Counted from the first letter of the stretch, positions 11,001-23,405 are shown. The stretch is DNA of 64,000 bases from Micromussa lordhowensis (GCA_964020085.1 OZ026601.1:777501-841500), one strand, 5' to 3'. The notes: generated by a model from the sequence alone, not told the origin. Numbers and translations: made by a program.

Positions 11001-14000
11001 AGGTACCCTGGGTGCTAACTTGGGTGATAGGTTGTGATTTGCTTTTTCTATTTTTTTTTCTGGCAGATTTCCCGAAATTGAGTTTTTTCAGCAATCAAAA
11101 GTAAAGTAAGTGAAGATGGGCATAGTTTGACATCAACTTCTTAATGATTGGCTGATTATCAGTTATTTTTATTAACTGCTAACTTGTCCTTTGCTAGGGA
11201 AATGATGCTTCGTATACTTTTCTGTCACGCAAAAAAGAATGAAGCCCTGAGTTACAAACAGGTACGGAAACCTTGAATGTATAGTACATAGGGTTCGCAC
11301 ACAACTTGAAAGTCCTTGAATTTGAAAATCAAAATTCAAGGCCTTGAAAGTCTGTGAAAAGTACATTGGGTCCTTGAAAAACCTTGACATTTGCTGTTTG
11401 ACTGTTTTCACTCAGTGGAAGAACTAGAAAAGACTGACACTTGAACAAATCTGGCAGTTATCCCTTCCTTAAACCTGATCATCTAGTATCACATTGTAAC
11501 AACATTTTTTACTAGATGGAGTGCTTGAAAAATTGGAATTGCGCCCTGGAATGTCCTTGAAAAGTCCATGAAGTTTTAGTCCCAAAAAGAGTACGAACCC
11601 TGAGTACATAAATGCACCCTACAAAGCAGCCTAGCTGGGTTTCATCCACAAAAGTGCAAAGAATGTCTTAATATTCATTTACTTAGTGAATGCAAAAATC
11701 AAAACAGAATAACTTCTGATTTTTCAAAGACACTGCAATGTACATGTTACTGTTTATCATCTAAACTTGATGTTGTTAAAGGCAATTTAACCACTGTTAG
11801 TGCTGAGTTTGCAAAGCCGTTGTTTCAAGCGTTAAGCCTCTATCACAGCAAATTAGCTTGGGCAGTTAATTTATGTAATATTGTAAGTACTAAGCTTTAT
11901 AGGCGTCTAGTTGATAGACAGCTAAGTATTTGCTACAATATCAAGGATGAACAAAAACGAGAGAAATTGTTATCCTGATTGATGCGTGACACTTATATCA
12001 ATATACGTTAAAACGAAAAAAATAGAAAAAATAACTGATAGCACGTGCCAACACAGCAGAACAGTTTCTTTAGATGATAAAACTGACAAAAGTTCCAGTG
12101 AGTCCTTAAACTAATGTAAAATTGATGATGTTGAAGTAGCTTTCGCCAATCCACAATCCATCAACAGGGATAAGCAAAATATTCCACGTAAGGCTTGAAT
12201 ACAAAAAAAAATTTAATGTAAATTAAAAACATGTGACAAGTTAAAGAATGCGAGGAGCAAATGTATAAGATAAATTATTATACATTGTAGTCACCATCTG
12301 TCTTCTCATTGGCAAAAAGCCTACAGTTGATTCTGGGAAACAGTGCAACCTACAGATTATTCACTTATCTGCTAGCAGATTAGTGAATAATCTGTACGTT
12401 GCGCACGCAAGGCATGATTTCCAAGAGCAATGTCAAGTTCACGGGAAATGTGGCATGGATGGTCAAATCGCTTCTTCAACATAATGCATTTGTCCTTATT
12501 TTCTTTAAAGCAATGTGTGTTTGGCTTTGTCTGATAACACTTACCTCGACCTTCATTATTCCTGATATCACAAAAACCTCATCCGATAATTGTTTATAAC
12601 AAGGTACAAATATGAATAAAATACAGATAATATGATCTGATGGGCGAGTGTCAAAGTACAAAGAGTCTCTAGATATACTAAAATAGTCACTAGAACAAAA
12701 GGTCTGTGAATTCACTGCATTCCTCTCATGAGTTGAGTGTAGGTTTGTATCTATGTGTGTAAAACTAATGCTTCTGTTCTTACTACAATGTATATGTTTG
12801 TTATGTTTTAATTACAGGGAATGCACGAACTCCTTGCTCCAATTGTGTTTGTTCTGACTGAAGACACAATGATAAGTCAGCATCTCGAAGGTCGAACTTT
12901 GTAAGTTCAGAGTTCTGTACTCAACTGTTAAATTCATTTCGCATATCTAGATGGATTCAGTGTACCTTTCCAAATTTCCAAGTTCATATTAAATAAGTTT
13001 GCTTATGGCACGTAGTCTAGATGTTGTCTCAGAGAAGCTGCAACCCTAATTTTTTAGGAAAATTTTGAGTAAAAAGTGCCACTTATCTGCTGGTATTTAT
13101 GGTAACTATGTTTGCTGAAAGTGATACTATGGTGTTTGTTATCAATTGATAGGGAAATGGCCAGATTTCTAATGGACCCAAATTTCTTGGAGCATGATGC
13201 ATTGTAAGTATGATTGAATCCCGCTATTTCGAACAGTCAGGGGAAACAAAAAGTATTCGCTCCGGCGTAGGGCTAACGCTCGAAACATCAGCTTTCGAAT
13301 CTCTTTATGGTGGCCAATTCACATTATCAACTCAGTTGATAAAACCAAATTATCTTCTAGTACTCCCCACCGATGCAGCACCACAGCTTCTTTAGAAACT
13401 TACCCCTTTGAAACAAAAAGTAGTTCGAAATAGCGGGAGTTTGAAATAGCCAATAGTAAATGACTGAAGGGCAAATCCAAGGGAAATGGTTTTGAGTTCA
13501 AAATAACAGGAAATTGAAAAAAACCGAGTTCAAATTAGCAGGGTCCAACTGTAGATAAGTAGATAAGTAAAGGGATTTTTTCAATAGGGGATGTTGTGTA
13601 TAGCTATTTTTTATATATCCAGAATAAGCAAGGTCTTGATAAGTGCTATCAGCCTCAGCCTCAGCTTCAGCCTTCAAGTTAGGCTGATAACACTTATCTT
13701 GCCCATGATTCTTGTTATCATTGTATGACCTTCCCACTCATCATTTGACTGAGGTTTTATGCATTAATAATAAACTGTTTGTTTCCCGATGTATTTTAGG
13801 GCTTACTGTGTAAGACCTAGTACATTACTACTGAAGAATGAGTACATATTTTTCATTTGATTTGTATCTGTGGTTAAACAGTGAATTTTCTTCTTGTTTG
13901 TCTCTTAGTATAATATGTCTGGATTTATGAAAACAGGGTTGAAGAAATTGTACCCTGCTCAAGCGTTTTTTTTCTTGCCAGAGACTACAAAGTGGACGAT

Positions 14001-17000
14001 ATAAAAATTAAAAAAAACTGTCAGTCATTTTTTCCCTTTACTCTCTCATCTTCCTTTTCTTGCTCTTCTTCCTAATATTTTTTCATCCCTTGGAGTGATC
14101 TTCTAAGGCATTTAGGAGTCTGGAAATCAAAGTGGTTATACAGTGTAGGTGATTTGGTGCAAACTATTGACACTGTTTTCATAATCCAGTCATGAATATA
14201 TATTGTTTTAATTTAGCATTCATTTGCTTAGGATAGGATACTGAGAGGAGAGACACTTACCCCTTCTATTACAAGTAGCTTTACTCATTCACTGTCAAAT
14301 CTGGGTCACAATTTAAGTGCAATATTTTTTGTGAACAGTGCTCTGTTTGCTCAACTCATGGATCAAACAGAAACCTGGTATCTTCAGCTTGTGGTCAAAG
14401 GTCTTCCTGAGAGAAATAAAGTGAGTATAGCCATGCAAGGATTTGTGTGAAAAAATGTTTGGCTTGTTTAAAGCATCCTCACATAGGCTTCAAATTTGCA
14501 AACATACTTGAAGTATTCTGAATGTCAATAGGCCCTTTGCAGCTAGAATGTCAGAAATGGAAAAAGCATGTCGAAAATATCAAAATGGCCAAGTTTGAGG
14601 ACCCTGGCATTAAAGAATGAGATGTTATGACGGTTTGAATTTGTATGGAAAAAGATGTTGGTGAGCAAGACCTAACTCTCCAGGAGAATTTTCCATACAA
14701 ATCCTCTAAATTTTCCAAAAATTCATACTGTCATATAAACATACTCTTTTATGATAGGGTTCTCAAACTTGGCATTTTTGATATTCTCTTTCCATTTCTG
14801 ACATTCTCTAAGTTATAACCTATAAACATTTTGGCAAAACATTTGGTCACATGACCCCAGCTGCAAAGGGCCTATATGATGACATGAAACAACCTTGTTT
14901 CCAGGGTCTCTCATCATCCCGGCCTCCCGGAACGAGATTGAGGAGAGAGGACATGATGATGAGAGACCCTGGGAACAAGGCGGACATGACAAATCTCACG
15001 TCCTCCTCTGATCGTCTGACTGACTCTGACGAGCATTCCATTATTGCCATTGTTGTCTGGATTGCCCAGCATATAAAAATTGGTGATGATGCTGACGATA
15101 ATTTCTAACACTCTGACCAAGACATATGCTAACAGTATTTATTCTCTTTTGAAGACAAACAAACAAATTAATGAACAACAACAACAACAAAATATTGTTT
15201 CTTGCTATTTCGTGCTTCACTTGGTGTTTTATTCATAATGTGCCCTTTGTAGTTAGGCAACTGTTAGTTCTATAGTTTACTTTCCTTTTAGCCCAGAATT
15301 AACGTTTTGCGTTTTTATCATAAGATTTCTCCCATCCTATTTACTTTACCTTACGTTGTGTACAGGCAATTTGCGCCTGTGTTGGCAGTCAGGGCAACTA
15401 CTACATTTAAATTGTTTTTGTTCTGAATGCATTGCACGAGACTTGTTAGATTTTTTTTGCCATATTTTGACACTTATTTTCTTTTTTCACACATTTTTGT
15501 TGCCAGTTTCTGGACCCTCACGTTGAACCATTTACAGATCAAGAACTTATGCCTGTAAGTTAAACACCTTTGCACCTCATTTCAGAGAATTCCATCTTTC
15601 TCTATGTGAAATTCTTGTCCAGCTTATGAAGAATTTGTGTTCTCTTGTCATCTTTATTAAGACAACATATATGGGTTACTGACCAAGCTTGTTTGGCCAA
15701 GATCGCTGGATATTGGCTAAGTTCTGTTTTTACATGTTTATGGACCGAGACAGAGTCGAGGTTTACAAACACGCAAAAAAGAACGAGGATAATTTCCAGC
15801 CATCATGACCGAACAAGCTTGGTCAGTGAACCTTGGTCAAGCTTGGTCAGTGTTATGTGGACTTTTGGCTTTGAGGAAAATTTTTCTTGCGGGACACAGC
15901 GCGTAATCCCGAGCGGGTAAGATAGCGCTGTCTTGCCCGCTCGTGTAGCCAGTCACAACGCAGGATTAGTTTCACCTTGTCCACTCACGGAGCTAGCCAT
16001 TATCACCCTCAAAGTCATCTCTAATCAAAGAAATTAGATAAAAAGAACATTTCCATGAATACCTTGTGTGTGCAATGCCAAAAATCGCGAGATTGCAGTT
16101 AATGGTATTTAATGACAATGATGATGTTGCCAGTGACAATCTCGATAATTAACAATTACTGGGCGAGGTTGAACGAAATATCGTGATTTGTCAGTGGCGA
16201 GCAGATCAATTATTTGCCAAAGCCTGGGCAAATAATTGATCAGCGAGGCACTAACAACTCAAGTTCAATATATTTTTTTTTTCATTCGATCACCAAGTTT
16301 GTTTTCATATTTTAATCACTCTCTGACAGCATAACTATGCTGATAGCTCAGTGAAGCGATCTGTGATTCTTCACCCAAGAGCATGGTTTCAATTTTTCAT
16401 GAGCAGAATATTATTTGCAGCAAAACACATTTAGACAGTACTACGCATGAGCAGACCAGTTGAAGGCAGTTATTTGCAGGTCACGTGGTGGGCTCTTGGC
16501 CAATGAAAAGGAAAGAAAAAAATGCATGAAATGATAATTAACTGCTCGTCATTTTGTAGTCCACAGCCATCGTCAAGAAACTAAATCGAATACAGGAACA
16601 CATGTTGAGGAAATATGACCCAGAATTGTGGATTCACATGAAAAATTTAGACATAACACCTCAAGTCTATGGGCTGTAAGTAAACAATTAAAATAACCTT
16701 GTATACTGTGACAGCGCCTATCAAATTCAAGTATATTTTTGCTCGTAAATTAACGCGCCGCGTAAAAATACAAACCGCGTGAAATTACGCGGCGCGTTAA
16801 TTTATCGTCGATTTTCAGTCGGGTGAAATGTTATGTTCTTTAATGGGATTTTGTGATTTTGATGCAATAGAGAAAACGCGTGGACTGCCCCAGGGCTTGT
16901 GGGGGGGGGGCTACTCCCAGAAAAATTGGGTGGGGCCCGCTTCCCAAAACCCTTACCCCTGTGATTTTCTCTACCCTATTTCTGACCAAAGCGGCTAAAA

Positions 17001-17528
17001 AACCGTAACCTTTTGGGGCTCTGCACAGACCTATATAGCCCATCAAAGGGAGTTGACCCCCTTGGGGGGTGGGGGTGGACAGCAAGTAGAAATCAAGCGC
17101 GTTAGTGCGTAATCTTTAATGAGGATACCAACATCACAGTAGAGTGGTTTACAGAAGGGCCTTAGAAAGGGCATCTCCCCTTCCCTCCAGTTGTCCACCA
17201 GCTACCGAGCTCAGCCAAAGTAAAGAAAAAAAAATAGAATCAGTGGAATTTCAAAATGCATTCGACGCTTATTACAATAAAAAGCGTCGTTACTCAGTGT
17301 TTGTAAAGGTAAAAATGATCTTTTCTTCGCAGTCGCTGGATTCGCTTATTGTTTGGTCGTGAGTTTCCTATGGATGATGTTCTTGTGATCTGGGATGCTC
17401 TGTTTGCCGATGGACCTATGTTGGACTTGGTTGATTATATTTATATCAGCATGTTGGAGTCCATCAGAGATAAACGTATGCTTGTTTAATTTTTGTTTTA
17501 GCAATATACTGGCTTTGAGCTGGTAATA

Positions 17529-17621
<93 letters not shown>

Positions 17622-17660
17622 CATACGGCATTTATATAGCGCTTTATCCTGACGCTCAAA

Positions 17661-17699
<39 letters not shown>

Positions 17700-20600
17700 G
17701 TATTTAGGCGCAAATTGCAGCCACGCAGTTCACAATCTTATTAGAGAGAATAGTAGAATACACAGGTGCCCCCAGAACAGAATAAGTCATAAACCATCAC
17801 ACCGGGGACAACGTCCCCTAATCTTTTCAAACAGTGTGTTGGTTCTTTAACGTCCCACCCCAATACTGTAATACACCCTTATATTATTTCCACGTACTTG
17901 CCCATAGCTGAATCACTTGTTTACAACTGTGTTGAGAAAGGTTGTCCTACAAAGTCGTAAAAGCATACTTGACAATGTTGAAAGGTACTATGGGTAGACC
18001 ATAACACTACCCCTTTATGCATTATTGCGTACGCTTTTATGCTTCTGTAGGAAAACTATTCTCAAAACAGCTGAATATAAACTGCCTTTCTTAGTACATC
18101 CTCCATTTGTGTTATTTATGTATTTTGTTGGTGCCCAGTCCTTTCAGGAAGCTACACGGCCTGTATGGGTTATCTGATGAAATTCCCTCACGTCTATAAT
18201 GACGTGTACCGTTACGTCAAAAGTGCGTTGGTAATGAGAGAAAACAAGGTACGTAGCGAGTAGTATATAGGGCGCTTCTAAGATGAAACCAATTAGATTT
18301 CAGGAGTTTGGTCACGTTATCCAAATGGAACCATCAGTGAGCTGGATTCAGCATTCCATTCTCGTCGCCATTTTTTTAGCCGCCCGCTATTGGAAGAGAA
18401 TGGAATGTTAAAATCCAGCTCTCTGATTGGTCCAAAAAGCCTGCAATCTGATTGGCTGCATATCAGAATCGCTCCCTGTAATGCTAACGTGTGAAAGCAA
18501 AAGATCTATCAATTTTTTATCTTGCTTTTACCTAAAAATTTCCCAAGCGCAGCGCTTAAAAATGATTATTTCATGACTGAAATTTCGAACGTTTCTAAAG
18601 TATCTCTGTTTAAGATTAAGTAAGATGGTGCTGGCGAAGAAAACGTACAGTCAGAACTAGTCTCAAAACTACCGAACTGTGAAGGCCGTTTATGCACGAT
18701 CTTGATTTGGACAAACAAGTCAACAATATAGCTCAAATTACAGCCCAGAAGAAGAAACAGAAAAACCATTTAGAAGAAAACGTAAAGGAAACGATTTGGA
18801 CGGAAAGGTCTTGTGTGTATTTTGATGACACCGCCATTGTCGAGTCGCTCATCGAAAAAACCGCGTGGTTCGAAAACTCGCGCATGCTCACATAGCGATC
18901 TTGGCGAGTTCCTATTCTGATGACGTAATCCCCATTGAGGTGAAAAAATAGAAAAATCCTTATCAGATTTCTCGAATTTCCTTCGGTAAAATTCCTTAAG
19001 ATTTGGCAGAGAAGTTATTCCTTATTAGTTTTCCTTGCTTTCAATTTATCAGAAAAATTTGTAAGACAAGGTTTTCGTTTAGCCAAAAAAACGCAAAAAT
19101 GCTAAAAACGAAAAAACTACCTTGACAACCCCTACTTTTTTCGATTTTAAAAGTTTCTTCTTGCCAGACTCTACCCGGTTTGAGCATATCAGAAAATTTT
19201 ACCGAAGGAAATTGAAGAAAATTGAAATCAAAGCCAAACAAACGTCAAAAAATGACGATGTTTGAGTAGTTTTAATTTGAGACTAAAAGCTGATATCAGA
19301 CTGGTGACTGTTGAACAGCAAATTTTGGCCCTTGTTTGTTATGTTTCAGTAGCTTTGATTAGGAAAATAGCAAAAAGAACGAGAATATCAACTTTCGATT
19401 GAGGTCACTGGCGCGCGCTTCGTGATCTTGCACAACCCTATTGAGCCACCTTAAGTAAGAGTTTGGAAACAATTTAAAGATACCGAAGAAAAAATAGTTT
19501 CACCGTTGAGGTTCTTGTTTGCAATTATCCAGAAATTTGCAAGGCGCATACGTTCTGGCGTTAAAATGAGAAACCCTGTTTGTCTTTATAGTGAAATGGT
19601 AGAGTGAAAGTTTGATCCTTCGAAACTAACCTTATCCATTCCTTTTGCATTGTTCAACACTTGAAGCCATCATCAGCTCGATCTAGTCCCCAGCTGTCAC
19701 GTCCTTCCGCGCCTCGCCCCATGGATTCATCCGGGACACTCCCTATGAGAAAGGTAACTCGCTTGTTATATATTTATTTTGCGTTGTGACACGTGTTCTT
19801 TCAGCCTACGTAGCAAGAGATGTTTTGTTGCCATAGAAACCGGGACCAAAGAGATCGCCGTCTGCTTTCACGTCATTCACCAAGCGATATCAGCAGTTTG
19901 TGGAACCAACCAAGCAAACACCTGAGAAGCCCACAGAGAAACCGCCGAACCAAAAGACGCTGAATATTAACAGCAGTGGTAAGGGACTGCCGTAACTATA
20001 TGTCTTTTTATACACACTAAAACTTACAAGACGAAATCTTGGAAGTGACTCCCAAATCATATTTACCATTTTATGAAAAGTTTTACTTGTTCCTTTATTA
20101 GTAGAGGAGCTTGTTCCCAGGGGTTCACGTCCAGCCCGTCCAGTCTCTGTCCCAGCCCCCGAGATGAGAGAGCGCACAGATTCCGGATCTCACTCAGCAA
20201 GTCCTGGGAAGAGCTTGAAAGCACTCAGCAATCCACTCAAAGGAAAGCTTATGACTCGCCCCAGGACCCGCTCTAGGATAGACTATGACGAACTGGCTCA
20301 GGTGAATAAAATGATGCCAAAATGATGTCATTCTTTGCGTTGTATAAAATTACTTTTACATCATAGGAAACCTGAAAATTATATTTGATTAAGTTAGAAA
20401 AATATCAAAATTGATACTAGACCTAAAAGTAACAATGACGGGTAAGACTGGGAAAGACTGAAACAAATTACGAACTCAAAAATCTTAATCTGCCATCGGT
20501 GGCACAGATCAACAAAGATATTCTCCTGAAATCGCAATATTTTTACAGAGGAGGCCACATCAGCCTTAGCTGGTTTTCATGCGGGTCCTGTATCCTGGTC

Positions 20601-23405
20601 GAATTGAAATTTGGAAATGTTGGTTTTTGTGGAGTGAGGAAAACCGGAGAACCCGGAGAAAAACCCTCAGAGCAAGGCGAGAACCAACAACAAACTCAAT
20701 CCATTAGACCATTTCCGAGTTACCTAAAGCCTCTCTTTCAAAGCGAGGCCTGGTGCACAACCATTCATATGAAAATGAGTTTAATTTGCTTGTGGATGAA
20801 ATCTCATTTTCCTGTGAAAGGATGAGCACCAAGACTCGCTTTGAGAAAGAGGCTAAAGGTAATTCGGAAATGGCCTATTATGGCACAGGGTCGGAATCGG
20901 CGAGCGCTCTCACCACTGCTACATCCCTGCTCCTCTCTTCATACAGACCCTGTAATTTTCCTTTGGATAATTTGTTTCTTGATCAAGATTATACTCTTGG
21001 TGGACATGATCATGTCGACCTATCTTGTCCAGGCAATCATTAAAACGATGGAATCTGAAAGTGATGTTTAAACTTCCTTGTTCTTTGTAGGATCATGAAC
21101 GACTTCAGCGACAAGTTTCTTCACTCAAATCAGAGCTCGATAAAACGCAGGGATTGTACTTGTATTGTGGTAGGAAAATGGATTCGTATATCGGTGAGTG
21201 TTGGTTTTATTGAGTTTAACTTCGATTCTTTTAGCATGAAGTAAACTTAGAGCATTACTACGCCCGGATTGAATGCTTGTATATGACGTCTAGCCAGTAA
21301 TTCACGATTTCTTCAATGTGTACCTGGATCATGGACAAGCAATATCTGGAAACAAACGCGTAGCTGAGTTCTTCTGTGACAGCTACGTTTGTTTGTTTTC
21401 TGCAGATCTTCTTCAAGATGAACTTACTAAGGACGAAGACTACGTTCGAGATATTGTTTATCTGTGTCTAGCCGGCTTAAAACAGGCAAGATATATTGTT
21501 TGTTGTTTTCGTATCTCTTTTCTGTTTCTACAGAAGCCGTCTTTAATTCTAGTGTCTAGTACGTTAACGATAAAATTATGGTTTTTTTCTTTAACCGTAT
21601 GGGATATTGAGGTCAAACAGATGATTCTTTCAGTAAAGAGGGCTTTTAAAGGAACTCAGTCAAGTTATTTTGTGTCATTTTGGCCAGACACAAAATTACC
21701 TTTAAATTGAAGGAAAGCTGAAAACAGTAGTTTGCTAAGATGGAAAAACACCAAAGAGATAATTATAAACCATAAAGGAACAAGGATGGATAACATCATC
21801 ATCATCATCATTTATTTGCCTTTATGTGTATAACAAATTTAAAAAATATACAGCAGGTTGTTGGGCGAGGAGACCTCAGGAAACCACCAGGCTCATAGGA
21901 GAGGCCACCTCGACATCACAATATGAAACAAGATGAGGGCTTCGAAGGAAAACTCGGAAACTATTTTAATAAAAACTCTAGCACTTTGTTCTTAAACGTA
22001 GGAAAGATCGACTCGGATTACAAATGACGAACTTAAGAAACTTAGACTAAACTTTTCAAGGCGTGCAAACTGTGACGTGGCTCCTTTAAGTGGGAACGGG
22101 GGATGGGGGGGGGGGGGGGTTCATAAGAAAGGAAACGCCGCCCACACACGGGGCAAAGGGTAGGCTTTTATAATATAGATAGGGCCCTGCGTGCGCTCTG
22201 ATTGGTCAAAAACCCATGTTTTATCAGAGTATAAAACATAGAAAAAGCGTGTTTTATTGTTTTTTTGCTTCATTGCCTCTATATCATTAAGCAAATGAAG
22301 AAGCCTAATCCATGTATTATACTGTGATAAAACACTCCGGACATTTGAGAACACTCGAGAAATGTAGATTCTACATTTCCCTTGTGTTCTGAAATGCCCG
22401 TCGTGTTTTATAACAGTGAAATACACGGCTTAGACTTCTTTACGTGTTAAGTAATAGGGAATGTACAGTATTTGATGTACTAAGCAACTTTACCAAGCAT
22501 TGCAATATATGCGTGTTCAACAGGTACGTGACTTGCTGAAAGGGACTTTGGCGTTCCGTGGCTCAACAATGGAAACAGAGTGTGACTTTATGGACATCGA
22601 TAATAACATTGCTGCTCGGCTGCAAATTCCTTCACTACATCAACACAAAGAAAAAGACAGCGGTCTTCCTGAAGGCCTACCTGTTCCAATGATGGCCAAC
22701 TTTGGTCATTTTGAGAATTCAGACGAGAACGAAAGTAGTTTTATGTCAGGCGATGCTGGAGAAGAACAGAAGGGTGAAATGGCGGGATCCGACGAGCAAT
22801 CCAGCGAAAATGTCGAATGCGGCTCAACAGCGACTGAAACAACGGAAGATGTTCAAAAACTGATCGTGGAAGAGTTAGAAAATCTCAACACAGAGATTAT
22901 CTCGGTAAAGCAAGAAAATAACGGAGAGTATCCAAAGGAAAATATCGCTGTTCACGCAGGGGAAGTGAAGGATGAGAACGAAGATCTGTTTGCTAGTTTT
23001 GGCGAAGGACCTGGTAATGTGGAGTCCATTTTGTCAAATCCTTTATTTTGTGGCGAGATTCAGGCTAATGACGCGGAGGAAAGAACACAAGTTGATAATT
23101 CAAACGCTGCAACTCCGTGTGGATCTAACACTGAGCGCAGGATTGAGAATGAGTCGAGCCAGTTGGCCAATCAACGACCAGCTCTTCACAATCACAAGGG
23201 TACCGCTGTTGACACATGTACCTCAAGTGAGACTGATCCTTTGTTTAATCCGCCTGAAGCAAAAGCTACAAACACGCTTAGTAAACGACAAAACCCAAAC
23301 GCTGAGTCTCTTGACCGTGACTTTGTGTTTGTCAATCGCGACGGAACTGCTCAGGCCGAGCCCAGACCCCCGCCACATCCTCTGGAAATCAGCGACGAAT
23401 TTTAA
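5055..23405 (+). CDS. TBC1D5: TBC1 domain family member 5 (Rab GAP, retromer/autophagy)
   Basis: Twenty-two exons join without a frame break into 942 codons: 5055-5163, 8830-8983, 9395-9440, 9590-9652, 10080-10169, 10629-10706, 10836-10903, 11067-11105, 11198-11261, 12818-12900, 13153-13203, 14339-14420, 15507-15554, 16560-16675, 17333-17475, 18148-18248, 19667-19753, 19837-19978, 20102-20301, 21091-21193, 21406-21485, 22524-23405. The catalytic residues of the TBC fold are present: arginine finger in IKQDLDR (about 196-202) and glutamine finger in YKQGM (235-239). KEWQVLF (89-95) matches the N-terminal LC3-interacting region. NPLSQEE, LFGREFPM and LAGLKQ are close to human TBC1D5. The acidic last exon holds DRDFVFVNRD (about 913-922), placed like the C-terminal LIR. 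The family inactivates Rab7 on late endosomes and binds retromer VPS29. Its size is usual for the family. Intron 21 has a GC donor. Confidence 0.95.
7003..7153. mobile_element. Fold-back MITE
   Basis: Near-perfect inverted arms of about 60 bp surround a short loop. The left arm contains 'aaaattcagcctaa' and 'aggctctggggaataa', and the right arm contains their complements. The whole unit can form one long hairpin. Confidence 0.75.
7480..7740. repeat. Dispersed repeat, copy 1
   Basis: It contains 'cctcatctaaacac', a reversed 'tagatgagg' and later 'ctatcgaccaatgagagc'. The same landmarks in the same order recur at about 56855-57055, so this is a family of unknown class, possibly with short inverted ends. 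Confidence 0.5.
7943..7985. repeat. 18-bp tandem repeat
   Basis: About 2.4 copies of 'ccttgctttttttacaga', two of them identical. Confidence 0.8.
8034..8274 (+). mobile_element. MITE, 'ttaaaggagc' family, copy 1 (intact)
   Basis: Terminal inverted repeats of about 20 bp: left 'ttaaaggagctgtgtcacgg', right end the near-complement of it. The 241-bp unit has related copies at 21648-22089 (reverse orientation, interrupted) and 50126-50343. It has no coding capacity. Confidence 0.8.
11291..11602. mobile_element. hAT-like MITE with 8-bp target duplication
   Basis: The element is bounded by 'gggttcgcac' and 'gtacgaaccctg', which form an inverted repeat, and flanked by identical 8-bp copies of agtacata at 11283-11290 and 11603-11610. 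The body is rich in 'ccttgaaa' motifs. An 8-bp duplication is typical of hAT transposases. It lies in TBC1D5 intron 9. Confidence 0.75.
12343..12406. repeat. Palindromic hairpin
   Basis: 'cagattattcac' and 'gtgaataatctg' are inverted around a small loop with 'ctgctagcag' at its centre. Outer bases 'gtgcaac' and 'gttgcgcac' extend the arm. The remainder of 11611-12817 shows nothing recognisable. Confidence 0.7.
13250..13420. mobile_element. Element terminal repeat, related to 63004-63245
   Basis: It carries 'ggctaacgctcgaaac', 'ggtggccaattcacatta' and 'gcagcaccacagcttc' in the order seen again at 63117-63240. The pattern resembles the terminal repeats of Penelope-like elements. No coding part is attached. 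Confidence 0.55.
13638..13698. repeat. Hairpin
   Basis: 'gataagtgctatcagcct' is inverted against 'aggctgataacacttatc' (one mismatch in 18), with a loop of about 25 bases containing a cagcct run. Confidence 0.75.
14528..14875. mobile_element. Fold-back MITE 'ataggccctttgcagct'
   Basis: The ends are 'ataggccctttgcagct' and its complement. Longer internal inverted segments ('tgtcagaaatggaaa' and complement) show that most of the 348-bp unit folds on itself. It lies in TBC1D5 intron 12. Confidence 0.8.
14893..14980. repeat. 26-bp-arm hairpin
   Basis: The arms at 14893-14918 and 14955-14980 are reverse complements with a single mismatch, both containing the 'gggtctctcatcatc' element or its complement. 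It starts 18 bases after the preceding MITE. Confidence 0.8.
15640..15960. repeat. Dispersed repeat with palindromic core
   Basis: It includes a 34-bp near-palindrome (15910-15943) built on cgagcggg...cccgctcg, preceded by segments with 'gaccaagcttg' and 'ttcttgcgggacaca'. The same palindrome and neighbouring motifs recur around 39260-39410, so this is a repeat family rather than a regulatory site. Confidence 0.6.
16747..16803. repeat. Perfect 19-bp inverted repeat
   Basis: 'aaattaacgcgccgcgtaa' and its exact complement are separated by 19 bases. The GC-rich core stands out in AT-rich intron DNA. Confidence 0.9.
16890..17080 (-). repeat. Poly-G dispersed repeat
   Basis: A G run is followed by 'ctactcccagaaaaattg' and a CT/G-rich body. 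It resembles the poly-G repeat at the right edge of the window (63963-64000) and similar G runs at 49205, 58022 and 22100. Confidence 0.5.
17527..17880 (-). mobile_element. (TAA)n microsatellite plus retro-repeat
   Basis: About 30 uninterrupted AAT/TAA triplets (17527-17618) abut 'catttatatagcgcttt' and 'caaagcgctttacaac', a motif combination common in invertebrate short retroposons. The triplet run would be the 3' tail of a minus-strand copy. Class assignment is inference. Confidence 0.55.
17910..18085. mobile_element. Fold-back MITE
   Basis: The arm with 'gttgagaaaggttgtcctac' at about 17930 is inverted against 'gtaggaaaactattctcaa' near 18048. Further inward 'cgtaaaagcata' pairs with 'gcttttatgc'. 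Related ends occur at 44287-44513. Confidence 0.6.
18339..18421. repeat. Hairpin element
   Basis: 'gagctggattcagcattcca' is inverted against the complement ending at 18421, around a loop with 'gccgcccgct'. It lies in TBC1D5 intron 16. The rest of that intron up to 19666 shows one more inverted pair (18973-18993 with 19193-19212) and no exon. Confidence 0.7.
20703..20881. mobile_element. MITE family M, copy 1
   Basis: TIR of about 30 bp (attagaccatttccgagt and complement). A centre with 'catatgaaaatgag' and 'gctttgagaaagaggc' is shared with copies at 24784-24956 and 48554-48737. It lies in TBC1D5 intron 19. Confidence 0.8.
21648..22089 (-). mobile_element. MITE 'ttaaaggagc' family, copy 2, split by a LINE 3' end
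   Basis: Bases 21648-21790 and 22001-22089 align in order to the reverse complement of the intact copy at 8034-8274. About 208 bp (21793-22000) between them are absent from the other copies and correspond to a minus-strand LINE 3' end with a (GAT)n tail. The retroposition is therefore younger than this MITE. It lies in TBC1D5 intron 21. Confidence 0.75.
21793..22000 (-). mobile_element. LINE 3' fragment with (GAT)n tail
   Basis: Read on the minus strand it ends 'ggcaaataaatgatgatg', identical to the end of the fragment at 27660-27965. A short coding remnant (FKNKVLEFLLK) sits upstream. It is severely 5'-truncated. Confidence 0.65.

Noticed and set aside
17346..17624. Minus-strand frame with a run of about 31 leucines
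   Set aside because: It is the translation of the (TAA)n microsatellite and lies over TBC1D5 exon 15 on the other strand.
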